Positions 1 through 8,929 of a stretch of DNA of 64,000 nt are shown here, piece by piece; positions within the stretch are counted from its first letter, which is position 1; the number at the start of each line of letters is the position of its first letter. Location of the stretch: positions 757,501 through 821,500 of the forward strand of contig JANJXV010000264.1 of assembly GCA_024803745.1 (NCBI GenBank). Direction: 5' to 3'. A program made the position numbers and the translations under genes. The notes beneath the pieces were generated by a model that worked only from the letters and a program-made list of their open reading frames with translations, did no database searches and was not told the DNA's origin. The DNA comes from Megascapheus bottae (Eukaryota > Chordata > Mammalia > Rodentia > Geomyidae).

Positions 1-84
1 CCCTTTCACAAACCCTAACCCTAACCCTAACTTCTAACCCTAACCATAACCCTAACCCGTAAACCTAAACCTAACCCTAACCCT

Positions 85-1151
85 ACACCTTACCCTTACC
101 CTAAACCTAACGCTAACCCAAACCCTAACACTTACCTTACCCTAATCCTAACCCTAACCCTTACACTAATCCTAACCCTAAACCTAACCCTAACCCCTAA
201 CCCTAACCCTAACCTAACCCTAACTCTAAACCTAACCCTAATCCTAATCCTAACCCTAATCCTTACCGTAACCCTAACCCTAAACTTAACCCCAACTCTA
301 ACCCTAACCCTAACCATATCTCTTACCCTTACCCTAAACCTAACCCTAACCCTCACCCTAAACCTAAGCGTAATCCTAACCCTAACACTTACCCTTACCC
401 TAACACTAACCCTAACCCTAACCCTAACCCTAACCCTAACCCTAACCATTTCCTAACCCTAACCCAAACCCTTACCCTTCCCCTAACCCTAATCCTAACC
501 CTAAATCTAACCCTAACACTAACCCTTACCTTAACCCTCACCCAAACCCTAACCCTACCCTTACCCCTAACCCTAACCTAGCCCTAAAATTTACCCTTAC
601 CCTTACCCTAACCTAGACCTAAAACTTACCCTTACCCTAACCCTAACCCTAACCCTAACCCTAAGCCTAACCGTAACCCATGCCCTTACCCTAACCCTAA
701 TTCTATCCTTAACCCTAACCCTAACACTAACCCTAACCCTAACACTTACCCTTACCCTAACCCTAACCCTAAGCCTAACCCTAACTGTAACCTTAAACCT
801 TACTCTTAACCTAACCCTAACCCTAACCCTAACCCTTACCCTTACCCTAAACCTAACGCTAACCCAAACCCTAACACTTACCTTACCCTAATCCTAACCT
901 TAACCCTTACCCTAATCCTAACCCTAAACCTAACCCTAACCCCTAACCCTAACCCTAACCTAACCCTAACTCTAAACCTAACCCTAATCCTAATCCTAAC
1001 CCTAATCCTTACCGTAACCCTAACCCTAAACTTAACCCCAACTCTAACCCTAACCCTAACCATATCTCTTACCCTTACCCTAAACCTAACCCTAACCCTC
1101 ACCCTAAACCTAAGCGTAATCCTAACCCTAACACTTACCCTTACCCTAACC
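85..1151. repeat. Duplication within the array, 746 bp offset
   Basis: The stretch at about 85-405 recurs at about 831-1151 with a constant offset of 746 bp. Shared rare variants include CGCTAACCCA at 111 and 857 and the CATATCTCTT variant at 315 and 1061. Only a few substitutions separate the copies. The copies are in direct orientation with about 425 bp between them. Confidence 0.8.
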
Positions 1152-1236
1152 CTAACCCTAACCCTAACCCTAAACCTAACACTTACCCTTACCCTAAACC
1201 TAAAGCTAACTCTAATCCTTACCCTAACCCTAACTT

Positions 1237-1269
<33 letters not shown>

Positions 1270-3769
1270 TACCCTTTCCCTTACCCTCACCTTACCTCTA
1301 ACCCTAACCCTAAACCTAACCCTTACCCTAACTCTAACCCTAACCCTAAACCTAATCCTAACCCTAACCCTAAGCCTAACCCTAACCCTTACTGTAAACC
1401 TAACACTTTCCCTAACCCTAACCCTAACACTAAACATAACCCTAAACCTAAACCTATCCCTAACTCTAACCCTAATAATTACCCTAACCCTAACCCCTAA
1501 CCCTAAACCTAACCCTAATCCTAACCCTAACCCTTACCATTATCCTAACCCTAACCCTAAACCTAACCCTAACCCTAACACTTACCCTTACCCTTACCTT
1601 AAACCTATCCAAACCCTAACACTTACCCTAACCCTAACCCTAACCTTAACCCTAACCTTAACCCTAACCCTAACCCTAACTCTTACCCTTACCCTAAAAC
1701 TAACCCTAACCGTAACCCTAACCCCTAACACTAACCATAAACCTAAACCTAACGCTAACCCTTACGCTTACCCTAACCCTAAAAATAAACCTTACCCTAA
1801 CCTTAAACCTAAACCTAACCATAACCCTTACCCTTACCCTAACCCTAACCCTAAACCTAACCCTTACCATAACCCTAACCCCAAGCCCTAACTCTAACCC
1901 TAACCCTCACCCTAAACCTCACCCTAACCCTTACCCCTACCCTAACCCTAAGCCTAAACCTAACCCTTATGCTAATCCTAACGCTAACCCTAATCCTTAC
2001 CCTAACCCTAACCCTAACACTAACCCTTATCCTAACCCTAACCCCAACCATAAACCTATCCTAACCCTAAACCTAACCCTAACACTTACACTTACCTAAC
2101 CCTAAACCTAATCCTAAACCTAACCCTAACGCTAACCCTAACCCTAACCCTAACCTTAAACCTAACCCTAACCCTAACCCTAACTCTAACCCTAACCCTA
2201 ACCATTACCGTTACCCTAACCCTAACCCTAATCCTTACCGACCCTTAACCCTAACCCTAACCCTTACCCTAACCCTTAACCTTTCCCTAAATCTAACCCT
2301 AACCCTTACCCTTACCCTAATCCTAACCCTTACCCTAACACTAACCCTAACCCTCACCCTAAACCTTACCCCTTCCCTAACCCTAAGCCTAACCCGAACC
2401 CTAACCCTAACCCTTACCCTAATCCTTACACTTTCCCTAACCCTAACCCTAAACCTAACCCAAACCTAACCCTTATCCTATCCCTAACCCTAACCCTAAA
2501 CTTAACGCTAACCCTAACCCTAACCCTAACCGTAACCCTAACCACTAACCCTAACTCTAACCATTACCCTAACCCTAACACTAAACCCTAACCCTAACCC
2601 TAACCCTAACCTTAACCCTTACCCTTACCCTAAACCTAACCCTAAACCTAACCCTTACCCTTACCCTAACCCTAACCCTAAGCCTAACCCTTACACTAAC
2701 CCTAACCCTAAACCTTACCCTAACCCTAACCCTAACCCTAACCCTTATCCTTACCCTAACCCTGACACTGACCCTAACACTTACCCTTAACCTAACCATA
2801 AACCTAACCCTAAACCTAACCCTAACCCTTACACTAATCCGAACCTTAACCCTAACCCAAACCCTAACCCTAACCCTTACACTTACTCTAACCCTAACCC
2901 TAACCCTAACTTCTAACCCTAACCCTAACCCTATCCCTTAACGTTACCCTAACGCTAACGCTAACCCTAACCCCGAACCCTAAACCTAACCCTAACTCTG
3001 CCCCTTACCCTTACCCCAAACCTAACACTAACCCTAACCCTAACACTTACCTTACCCTAAACCTAACCCTAACCCTAACCCTAACAGATAGCCTTAACCT
3101 AACCCTAACCTATCCCTAACCCTAAACCTAACCCTAATCCTAATCCTAACCCTAACCCTTACCATAACCCTAACCCTAACCTTAACCCTACCCTATCCCT
3201 AACCGTAACTCTATCTTTAACCCTAACCCTAAACTTAACCCTAACCCTCACCCTAACCTTAACCTCTAACCCTAACCCTAACCCTAACCCTTAACCTTAC
3301 CGTAACCCTAACCCTAAGCCTAACCCTATCCCTAAACCCTAAACCTAAACCTAACCCTAACCCTTAGCCTTTCCCTTATCCTAACCCTAACTCTAACCCT
3401 AATCCTAACCCTAAAACCCTTATCCTAACCCTAACCCTAAGCCTTACCCTTTCCCTTACCCTAACCCTAACTCTAACCCTAACCCTAACCCCAACCCTTA
3501 CCCTAACCCTAACCCTAACCCTTACCCTAACCCTAACGCTAACCCTTATACTTACCCTAACCTTACACTTACCCTAACTTAACTCTAACCCTAACCCTAA
3601 CACTTACCCTTTCCCTAACCATAACCCTAAACTTAAACCTAACCCTAACCCTAACTCTAAACCTAACATTAACCATTACCGTTACCCTAACCCTAACCCT
3701 AATCCTTACCGACCCTTAACCCTAACCCTAACCCTAACCCTAAGCCTCACCCTAACCCTAACCTAACCC

Positions 3770-4210
3770 TTTCCCTAACCCTAACCCTAACACTAAACAT
3801 AACCCTAACCCTAAACCTAACCCTAAACCTAACTCTAACCCTAATAATTACCCTTACCCTAACCCTAAACCTAAACCTAACCCTAACGTAACCCTAACCC
3901 TAAACCCTAACCCTAAAACTAACCCTAAACCTAACCCTAACCCTTTCATTTATCCTAAACCTAACCCTAACCTTAACCCTAACCTTAACCCTAACCCTAA
4001 CCCTAACTCTTACCCTTACCCTAAACCTAACCCTAACCCTAACCCTAACCCCTAACACTAACCATAAACCTAACCCTGACGCTAACCCTTACACTTACCC
4101 TAACCCTAAAAATAAACCTTACCCTAACCCTAACCCTAACCCTAACCATCACCCTTACCTTTACCCTAACCCTAAACCTAACCCTTACCCTAACCCTAAA
4201 TCTAACCCCT
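3770..4210. repeat. Diverged paralogue of the 1.39-1.88 kb array segment
   Basis: This stretch shares an ordered series of uncommon variants with about 1390-1880: an AAACATAACCC variant, then AATAATTACCC, then CCCCTAACACTAACCATAAA, at an offset near 2.33-2.36 kb. A third related segment with the AATAATTACCC and AACGTAACCC variants lies at about 8100-8280, just right of the retroviral fragment and inverted tract. The copies are clearly diverged, so this is an older duplication than those further right. Boundaries are approximate. Confidence 0.6.
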
Positions 4211-4676
4211 AATCCTAACCGTAACCCTAAACCTAACCCTCACCTTAACCCTTACCCCTATCTTAACCCTAACCCTAACCCTAACCTTAACCCTTTTCCT
4301 AACCCTAACGCTAACCCTAATCCTTACCCTAACCCTAACCCTAACACTAACCCTTACCCTCATCCTAACCCTAACCCTAACCCTAACCCTAACACTTACC
4401 CTAACTCTCACCCTAACCCTAAACCTAACCTTAACCTTACCCTTAACCTAACCCTAACCCTAACCCTCACATTTATCATTACCCTAACCCGAACCTAAAT
4501 CTAACACTTACCCTAACCCTAACCCTAACCCCTAAACCTAAACTTAACCCTAACCCTAACCCATACACTTACCCTTAACCTAGCCCTAATCCTAACACTA
4601 ACACTAACCCTAACCCTAACCCCTAACCCTAACCCTAACCCTTACCATAACCCTAACCCAAACCCCTAACCCTAAA

Positions 4677-5732
4677 ATAAATAAAAGAGGTTTTATTTTT
4701 AAAGAAATGAAAGGATCACTTAGGGAGAGAGGAATAAGCATTAAAAAGAATGATTTGGTAAAATTCTTTTGTTTTGTTGGAGAAAAGTGTCCGTGGTTGG
4801 TCTTGCACGGACCAGACATCCATCCCCTTACTTGGAATAAGGTAGGAAAAAATATCAATGATTTACTCCGTCAGGGAGAGCAAGTCCCCGAGGCCTTCTT
4901 TAGCTTCTATGGGGTTATTAGAGATATTTTAAAGGAAGCAGAGTAGGGAGGTGACAGTGATCGCTTACTAGCTTTAACAGAGGATTACCTAATCGAGTCA
5001 CGTTGCCCGTCTCGCAAAATCGAAAGTGATAATGAAAAACATCTGGTCACTGGCCTTCGGCCTGGCTCGCGCACTCCCTCTGTGATTGATGAGCCTGTGC
5101 CCTCAGGATGCCTCTTGGCGCCACCTTTAATCCCCGAAAAAGAGGAACAAGTCCAACCCCCTTTAGAAGACAGCATCAAGAACAATACTAAAAAGAAAAA
5201 TATGTCACTAAAACCTTATAAAAATATTTATCCTATTATTCCTAAGACTTCTCCTGATAATGGCAGGCTCAACCCCCCCTCTGAGGTGGAGCTAGAGGAG
5301 GAGGCAGCGCATTATGAGGAAGAAAGATATGGCCCTTTTCCTCTTCCCCAAGTTTCTGCAGCTACACAGACTCCAGAGATAAGGGCCCTTCACTGGCCCA
5401 CCCCTCCCCCCTATCCAGACACCTCTCTCCCGTCAGCCCCACCACAGGAAATGGTGAGATCATTTTCTGTTCCTCCGGAGGTGCAAGGTCTCCTTAAATC
5501 CAAAGACTCTCTCTTGAAACAAGTGACAGAATTAAAAAACGTGCTTCATTTAAAAAGAGAGTTAAGGGACCTCACTTTGCAAATTCATGATTTACAAATG
5601 GATCTTGTTGGGGAAACCATGACTACCCCCCATGCCTCGGGTAACAAGCCCGCTAAAACACCCTCGGCCTCAAAGAGCCTCAATAATAGACTCAGATCCT
5701 GGCGCAAACTGTTTCCCTCTCCTTCCCCGTAA
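4677..5732 (+). pseudogene. gag: gag, 5' part: matrix (Gag_p10-like) and proline-rich spacer; interrupted by a stop
   Basis: One frame is open from the array junction at 4677 to a TAA at 5730-5732 except for a TAG at 4944-4946. The first part reads as a betaretroviral matrix domain: a basic RGI-x-IKK stretch, then KFF, a PW pair, a TW pair and a GVIRDIL helix. The ATG at 4707 is probably internal. Matrix-like residues continue upstream of it to the junction, while the normal initiator and its N-myristoylation glycine are missing. In the intact family this domain targets Gag to membranes. After the stop, about 195 further sense codons precede an acidic and proline-rich region with PPPY and PSAP motifs. 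About 5479-5610 encodes a Leu/Val-rich heptad-like segment (KSKDSLLKQV through IHDLQMDL), a likely coiled coil. The frame is lost near a C-rich run at 5721-5728. Confidence 0.88.
5403..5441 (+). other. Late-domain motifs PPPY and PSAP in gag
   Basis: PPPY is encoded at 5403-5414 and PSAP at 5430-5441, five codons apart, in the matrix-capsid spacer. In retroviruses generally PPxY recruits NEDD4-family ubiquitin ligases and P(T/S)AP recruits TSG101 for budding. Both motifs are intact as read, but they lie downstream of the stop at 4944. Confidence 0.8.
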
Positions 5733-6135
5733 TTACTCGCTCTAACACTCAACCTCGGGAACAAGAGGGGGAGAGAGGAGCAGCGGGAGAGGAGGAGGTG
5801 GACACCACCAGAAGGCAGGGGGAGGGACAAAACCTAGATTCCTCTGCCTCCGAGGAGGAAGGGGGTGATCAGGAGGAGGCAAGGAGAGATTCTCAAATTA
5901 CATATAGGAGATTGACGTTTAAACAAATTAAAGAACTACATTCGGCTGTTAAGAATTATGGAATTAACGCCCCTTTTACTTTAACAGTACTGGAGGGCCT
6001 CGGGGGTGAGGGACATTTATTGCCTCTTGAGTGGCACAAGATTGTACAGTCTGTTTTAACCAGGAGTCAATATCTAACCTGGAAAGCTGAATTTATAGAT
6101 AAGGCAGAAAATCAAGCCATTACCAATAAAAAAAA
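5723..6135 (+). pseudogene. gag: gag, middle part: N-terminal capsid domain, in a shifted frame
   Basis: Gag continues one base out of phase with the upstream matrix frame. The first in-phase residues (FPVIT) lie at about 5723-5737, followed by a very acidic Glu/Gly/Asp linker and then capsid helices (YRRLTFKQIKELHSAV, then a LPLEWHKIV stretch and YLTWKAEFIDKAE). These match the start of retroviral Gag_p24 in betaretroviruses, the core-forming shell protein. The frame stays open to a TAA at 6230-6232, but capsid similarity passes to the next frame after an eight-A run at 6128-6135, so the tail to 6232 is probably out-of-frame reading. The ATG at 5798 is internal and not a true start. Confidence 0.85.
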
Positions 6136-6990
6136 CATACACAAATGGCTTCATGGTCTTCTGATAAAATTTCAGGGAGGGGCAAATTTGCCTCCGAGGA
6201 AAAACAACAAAAACTCCCTGCAGGAATATTAACCCAGACTGCTCAGGCTGCCCTGGCCGCCTGGAGAGCAGTGCCTGCTGCAGGAGCGGTTACTACATCT
6301 CTTTCCAGGGTAGTACAAGGCAATAATGAACCATATTCTCAATTCGTTGCCAGACTGTTAGAAGCAGCTGAAAGAATATTAGGTGAGGTAGATACAGATG
6401 ATATTATAGTTAGACAGTTGGCCATAGAAAATGCTAATGCAGCCTGTAAAGCTGCTTTAAGAGGCAAAACAAAGACTCTAGATTTAAATGGTATGATTAA
6501 AATTTGCAATGATGTGGATTCCTTTGAACATAAAATGCCTAAATCTATTAATTTGGCCATTGGAGCCATACTCCAAAACCAGACTCCACCTTCAGGAAAA
6601 CTAGGACGAATATCTAGCCCTAAAAACTGTTTTAAATGTGGACAAATTGGACATTTTGCTAGAGAATGCCCTGGAACTATTAAACAACCCAACGTTCCTG
6701 GGACGATTCCCCTCCCCCTTCCCCCTGTCCTTTGTCCTAAATGCAGAAGAGGCCCTCACTGGGCTAGAGAGTGCCGGTCCAAGACCGATATAAATGGCCA
6801 GCCTTTATCTGCGGTCTCCGGAAACGGGCTATGGGCCCCAGTAGGGGGCCCTACCTACCCACCACGACAACCAATAACCCCTCCCGCCCAAAATCTGCCT
6901 CTGATGCAAACATCGCTGACTCAGACTTGTTCCGAGCCACTGCAGGCAGCGCAGGACTGGACCTCTGTTCCTCCACCACCAGAATTATAA
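6136..6990 (+). pseudogene. gag: gag, 3' part: C-terminal capsid and nucleocapsid with two zinc knuckles
   Basis: The third gag frame runs to a TAA at 6988-6990. It carries the end of the capsid N-terminal domain (LPAGI then AALAAWRAV) and the major homology region starting at 6316 (Q-G-x2-E-P-x3-F-V-x-R-L), a capsid C-terminal signature needed for assembly. Two CCHC zinc knuckles follow at 6628-6669 and 6733-6774, both with intact C-x2-C-x4-H-x4-C spacing, which in the family bind and package genomic RNA. A proline-rich tail ends the protein. The ATG at 6145 is internal. The reading overlaps the start of pro, as expected for betaretroviral gag-pro expression by -1 frameshifting. Confidence 0.9.
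6819..6858 (+). promoter_or_regulatory. Candidate gag-pro -1 ribosomal frameshift signal
   Basis: The heptamer C-GGA-AAC at 6819-6825 is phased correctly in the gag frame and differs from the betaretroviral G-GGA-AAC shift site only in its first base. A seven-base spacer (6826-6832) leads to a seven-pair all-GC stem, 6833-6839 with 6845-6851, and a five-base loop. Loop bases 6841-6844 (GTAG) can pair with CTAC at 6855-6858, giving an H-type pseudoknot. A -1 shift here enters the open dUTPase-protease frame. The first-base change would weaken P-site re-pairing, so present activity is doubtful. Confidence 0.65.
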
Positions 6991-7445
6991 CTCCAGAGGA
7001 AGGAACAGTTGTTATAAACTCTGGAAGGTTCGGGCCTCCCCCGCCAGGAATGTTTTTTCTTATTATAGGCCGAGCTTCAAACTCACTGCAAGGACTCTCT
7101 GTCATTCCCTCGGTGGTTGACACCGATTATTCAGGCGAATTAAAAATTTTAGTTCATACCTCTCAAGGCCCTCTTGTCATATCGGCAGGCCAACGCATTG
7201 CACAAGCCCTCCCTCTGCCCGTAACAGGACAGTTCCCATATAAGCATCCCCAGCGTGGCAATTCTACCCCAGGATCAACAGATATATTTTGGGTACATCA
7301 ATTGACAGAATCTCTACCAACTTTAAAACTTTTTTTGGAAGGAAAACAATTCCTGGGTCTTTTAGATACGGGGGCCGATGCTACTGTCATTGCAAAACAA
7401 TATTGGCCTATCTCTTGGCCTCTGGAACCCACCGTACCCATTTAA
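6822..7445 (+). pseudogene. pro: pro, 5' part: dUTPase and aspartic protease N-terminal half
   Basis: This frame lies -1 relative to gag and is entered at the candidate shift site. The dUTPase domain shows motif 1 (AGSAGLDL, about 6939-6962), a GRAS element, motif 3 (VVDTDYSGE, 7116-7139, with the conserved Asp and Tyr) and a GQRIAQ motif. In betaretroviruses this trimeric enzyme removes dUTP and limits uracil incorporation. The retropepsin core follows, with LLDTGAD at 7359-7379 and catalytic Asp at 7365-7367. The frame ends at TAA 7443-7445, in the middle of the protease, where similarity passes to another frame. The ATG at 6771 is upstream of the shift site and is not a real start. Confidence 0.88.
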
Positions 7446-7756
7446 AAGGTATTGGGCAGACTCAAAATACACTCCAGAGTTCTAAAATATTAACATGGAC
7501 AGACCCAGAGGGAAACATTGGGACAGTTAAACCTTTTGTGGTGGACGGACTCCCTGTAAATCTATGGGGGAGAGATATAATGAGCCAAAAGGGAGTTATC
7601 ATGTTCAGTCCTAATGAGAATGTGACTAACATGATGCTCAAGTCTGGATATTTGCCAGGAAAAGGGCTGGGAAAGCATGAGCAAGGAATTAGTCACCCAA
7701 TTATACGCACCCATAAATGGGATAGAAAAGGTCTTGGGACAGACCTTTTTTCCTAA
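7430..7756 (+). pseudogene. pro: pro, 3' part: protease C-terminal half and G-patch domain
   Basis: Protease similarity resumes one base out of phase around 7430-7441 (HLKGIG) and continues through the flap region to a LWGRDI element at 7562-7579, the conserved helix near the retropepsin C-terminus. A G-patch follows (7631-7690) with its spaced glycines at 7646, 7658, 7664, 7670 and 7685. The G-patch is a betaretroviral appendage that binds nucleic acid and, in known members, also contacts reverse transcriptase. The frame terminates at TAA 7754-7756 within a few codons of the pol overlap, as expected for an intact pro end. An ATG at 7289 in this frame lies in upstream shadow sequence. Confidence 0.88.
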
Positions 7757-7956
7757 AGACCACTGCTCCCCCTGCACTCCAAGCCGATAAAATAACTTGG
7801 AAATCTGACAATCCTGTTTGGATAGACCAGTGGTCCATGCCTCAAGAAAAGATTCAGGCTGCTCTTCATTTGTTGCAGGAACAATTAGAGCAGGGACATC
7901 TTGAACCATCTACCTATCCCTGGAATACTCCCATATTTGTTATAAAAAAGGTTTAG
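7726..7956 (+). pseudogene. pol: pol, N-terminal fragment of reverse transcriptase
   Basis: Open in the -1 frame relative to pro from 7726. From about 7789 it reads as the start of a betaretroviral reverse transcriptase: KITW, a PVW-x-DQW element, a helix ending [11 protein letters not shown], then the [10 protein letters not shown] strand in the fingers subdomain. Homology stops right after IKK at about 7950, where the sequence changes to TTAGGG-type repeat. The next codons (GTT then TAG at 7954-7956) come from the repeat. The palm with the YXDD catalytic motif, RNase H and integrase are all absent. The break in a strongly conserved coding stretch shows deletion or breakage, not a natural end. 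Confidence 0.9.
7741..7753 (+). promoter_or_regulatory. Possible pro-pol -1 frameshift region (U-rich)
   Basis: A run of six T (7746-7751) lies immediately before the pro stop at 7754, and the pol frame is -1 relative to pro here. The 0-frame codons CTT-TTT would re-pair as CCT-TTT after a -1 slip, which is not a perfect X-XXY-YYZ heptamer. Downstream sequence is unremarkable. Pol cannot be expressed in full anyway because it is truncated. Confidence 0.3.
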
Positions 7957-8075
7957 GGTAATGGTTAGCGTTAGGGTTAGGGTTAGGGTTAGGCTTAGGG
8001 TAAGGGTAAGGGTTAGGGTTAGGGTTAGGGTTAGGTTTAAGGTTAGGGTTAGGGTTAGGGTTAGGGTTAGGTTTA
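7951..8075. repeat. Inverted telomere-type tract, TTAGGG orientation
   Basis: About 20 units in the opposite orientation to the rest of the window, roughly 12 of them perfect TTAGGG. The others include TTAGCG, TTAGGC, a TAAGGG pair, TTAGGT and TTAAGG. It begins abruptly at the broken reverse transcriptase and ends at GGTTTAACCC near 8070-8080, where CCCTAA orientation resumes. The TAAGGG-TAAGGG-TTAGGC cluster occurs as its reverse complement at about 9578-9623, suggesting the tract may be an inverted piece of the local array. Confidence 0.92.
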
Positions 8076-8929
8076 ACCCTTAACCTTACCGTAACCCTAA
8101 CCCTAACCCTAAAAGCTAACCCTAACCATAACCCTAACCCTAACTCTAACCCTAATAATTACCCTTACCCTAACCCTAACCCTAAACCTAACCTTAACGT
8201 AACCCTAACCGTAACCCCTAAACCGAAACCTAACCCTAATCCTAACCCTAACCCTTACCCTTATCCTAACTCCTAACCCTAACCCTAACCCTAACCCTTA
8301 CCCTAACCCTAAACCTATCCCTTAGCCAAACCCTAAACTTAACCCTAAACTTAACTCTAACCCTAACCTTAACCCTAAACCTTACACTTAAACTATCCCT
8401 AACCCTAACACTAACCCTAACCTTAAACCTAAACCTAACCCTAACCCTAAACCTTACCCGAACCCCAACCCTAATCCTTACCCTAACCCTAAACCTTACC
8501 CTAACCCTATCCCTAACCTTAACCATACCCTAACCCTAAGCATAACCCTAACCCTTACCCTTACCCTAACCCTAACCCTAAACCTAACCCTAACCCTAAC
8601 CCTAACCCTAACCCTAAACCTAACCCTTACCCTAACCCTAACCCTAAACCTAACCCTTACCCTAATCCTAACCCAACCCCTAACGCTAACCCTTACCCTT
8701 ACCCTAACCCTAACCTAACCCTAACACTTACCGTTACCCTGACCCTAACCTGAACTCTTACCCTGACACTAACCATAACCCTAACCTCTAACCCTAACCC
8801 TAAACCTAACACTAACCCTAACCCTTACACTTACCCTAACACTATCCTTAACCTAACCCTTACCCTAACCCTAACCCTAAAGCTTACCCTAACCCGAACC
8901 CTAACCCGAACCCTAACCCCTAACCCTAA

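Larger units (their letters stand above)
1..4676. repeat. Degenerate telomere-type array, CCCTAA orientation, left segment
   Basis: Continuous hexamer array in which most units are CCCTAA or a single-base variant of it (CCCTTA, ACCTAA, CACTAA, CTCTAA, CCATAA, CCGTAA, CGCTAA, TCCTAA, CCTTAA are all frequent). Occasional 5- and 7-base units shift the phase. No long perfect tract is visible, so it is not the terminal telomerase-maintained telomere. No gene is supported: the open frames on the minus strand are Arg-Val alternation forced by the repeat. The array ends at a run of CCCTAAA directly before AT-rich retroviral sequence. It may be subtelomeric or an interstitial telomeric block. Confidence 0.95.
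4677..7950 (+). mobile_element. Truncated class II (betaretrovirus-like) endogenous retrovirus, gag-pro-partial pol
   Basis: About 3.27 kb of non-repetitive sequence embedded in the telomere-type array. Domain order is matrix, proline-rich spacer, capsid, two zinc knuckles, dUTPase, aspartic protease, G-patch, start of reverse transcriptase. dUTPase in the pro frame and a G-patch at the protease C-terminus are hallmarks of betaretroviruses and related class II elements of mammals. There is no LTR, primer-binding site, leader, env or polypurine tract, and I see no flanking target-site duplication. The left edge falls within the first codons of gag and the right edge inside pol. One in-frame stop and three frameshifts disrupt the frames. 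It looks like a genomic fragment moved into the array, not an integration made there. Group assignment within class II is not resolved. Confidence 0.93.

Noticed and set aside
132..4411. Minus-strand open frames of 62-105 codons rich in Arg-Val
   Set aside because: AGG-GTT codons from the TTAGGG strand give Arg-Val in one phase and Leu-Gly in another. No start context, no composition change and no protein-like complexity; the same holds for all such frames across the array.
4616..4858. 80-codon minus-strand open frame crossing the array/retrovirus boundary
   Set aside because: Its N-terminal part is antisense to matrix and its C-terminal part is repeat; a chance fusion with no independent support.
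5585..5830. 81-codon minus-strand open frame opposite the gag spacer
   Set aside because: Antisense to the gag reading; low-complexity Leu/Ser composition from purine-rich sense sequence.
6339..6692. 117-codon minus-strand open frame opposite gag
   Set aside because: Lies antisense to the capsid/zinc-knuckle region, whose sense reading has clear family motifs; a shadow frame.
4660..7960. Target-site duplication or LTR remnants around the retroviral fragment
   Set aside because: The edges are inside gag and pol, no terminal TG...CA is present, and any short direct repeat of telomeric letters would be meaningless in this background.
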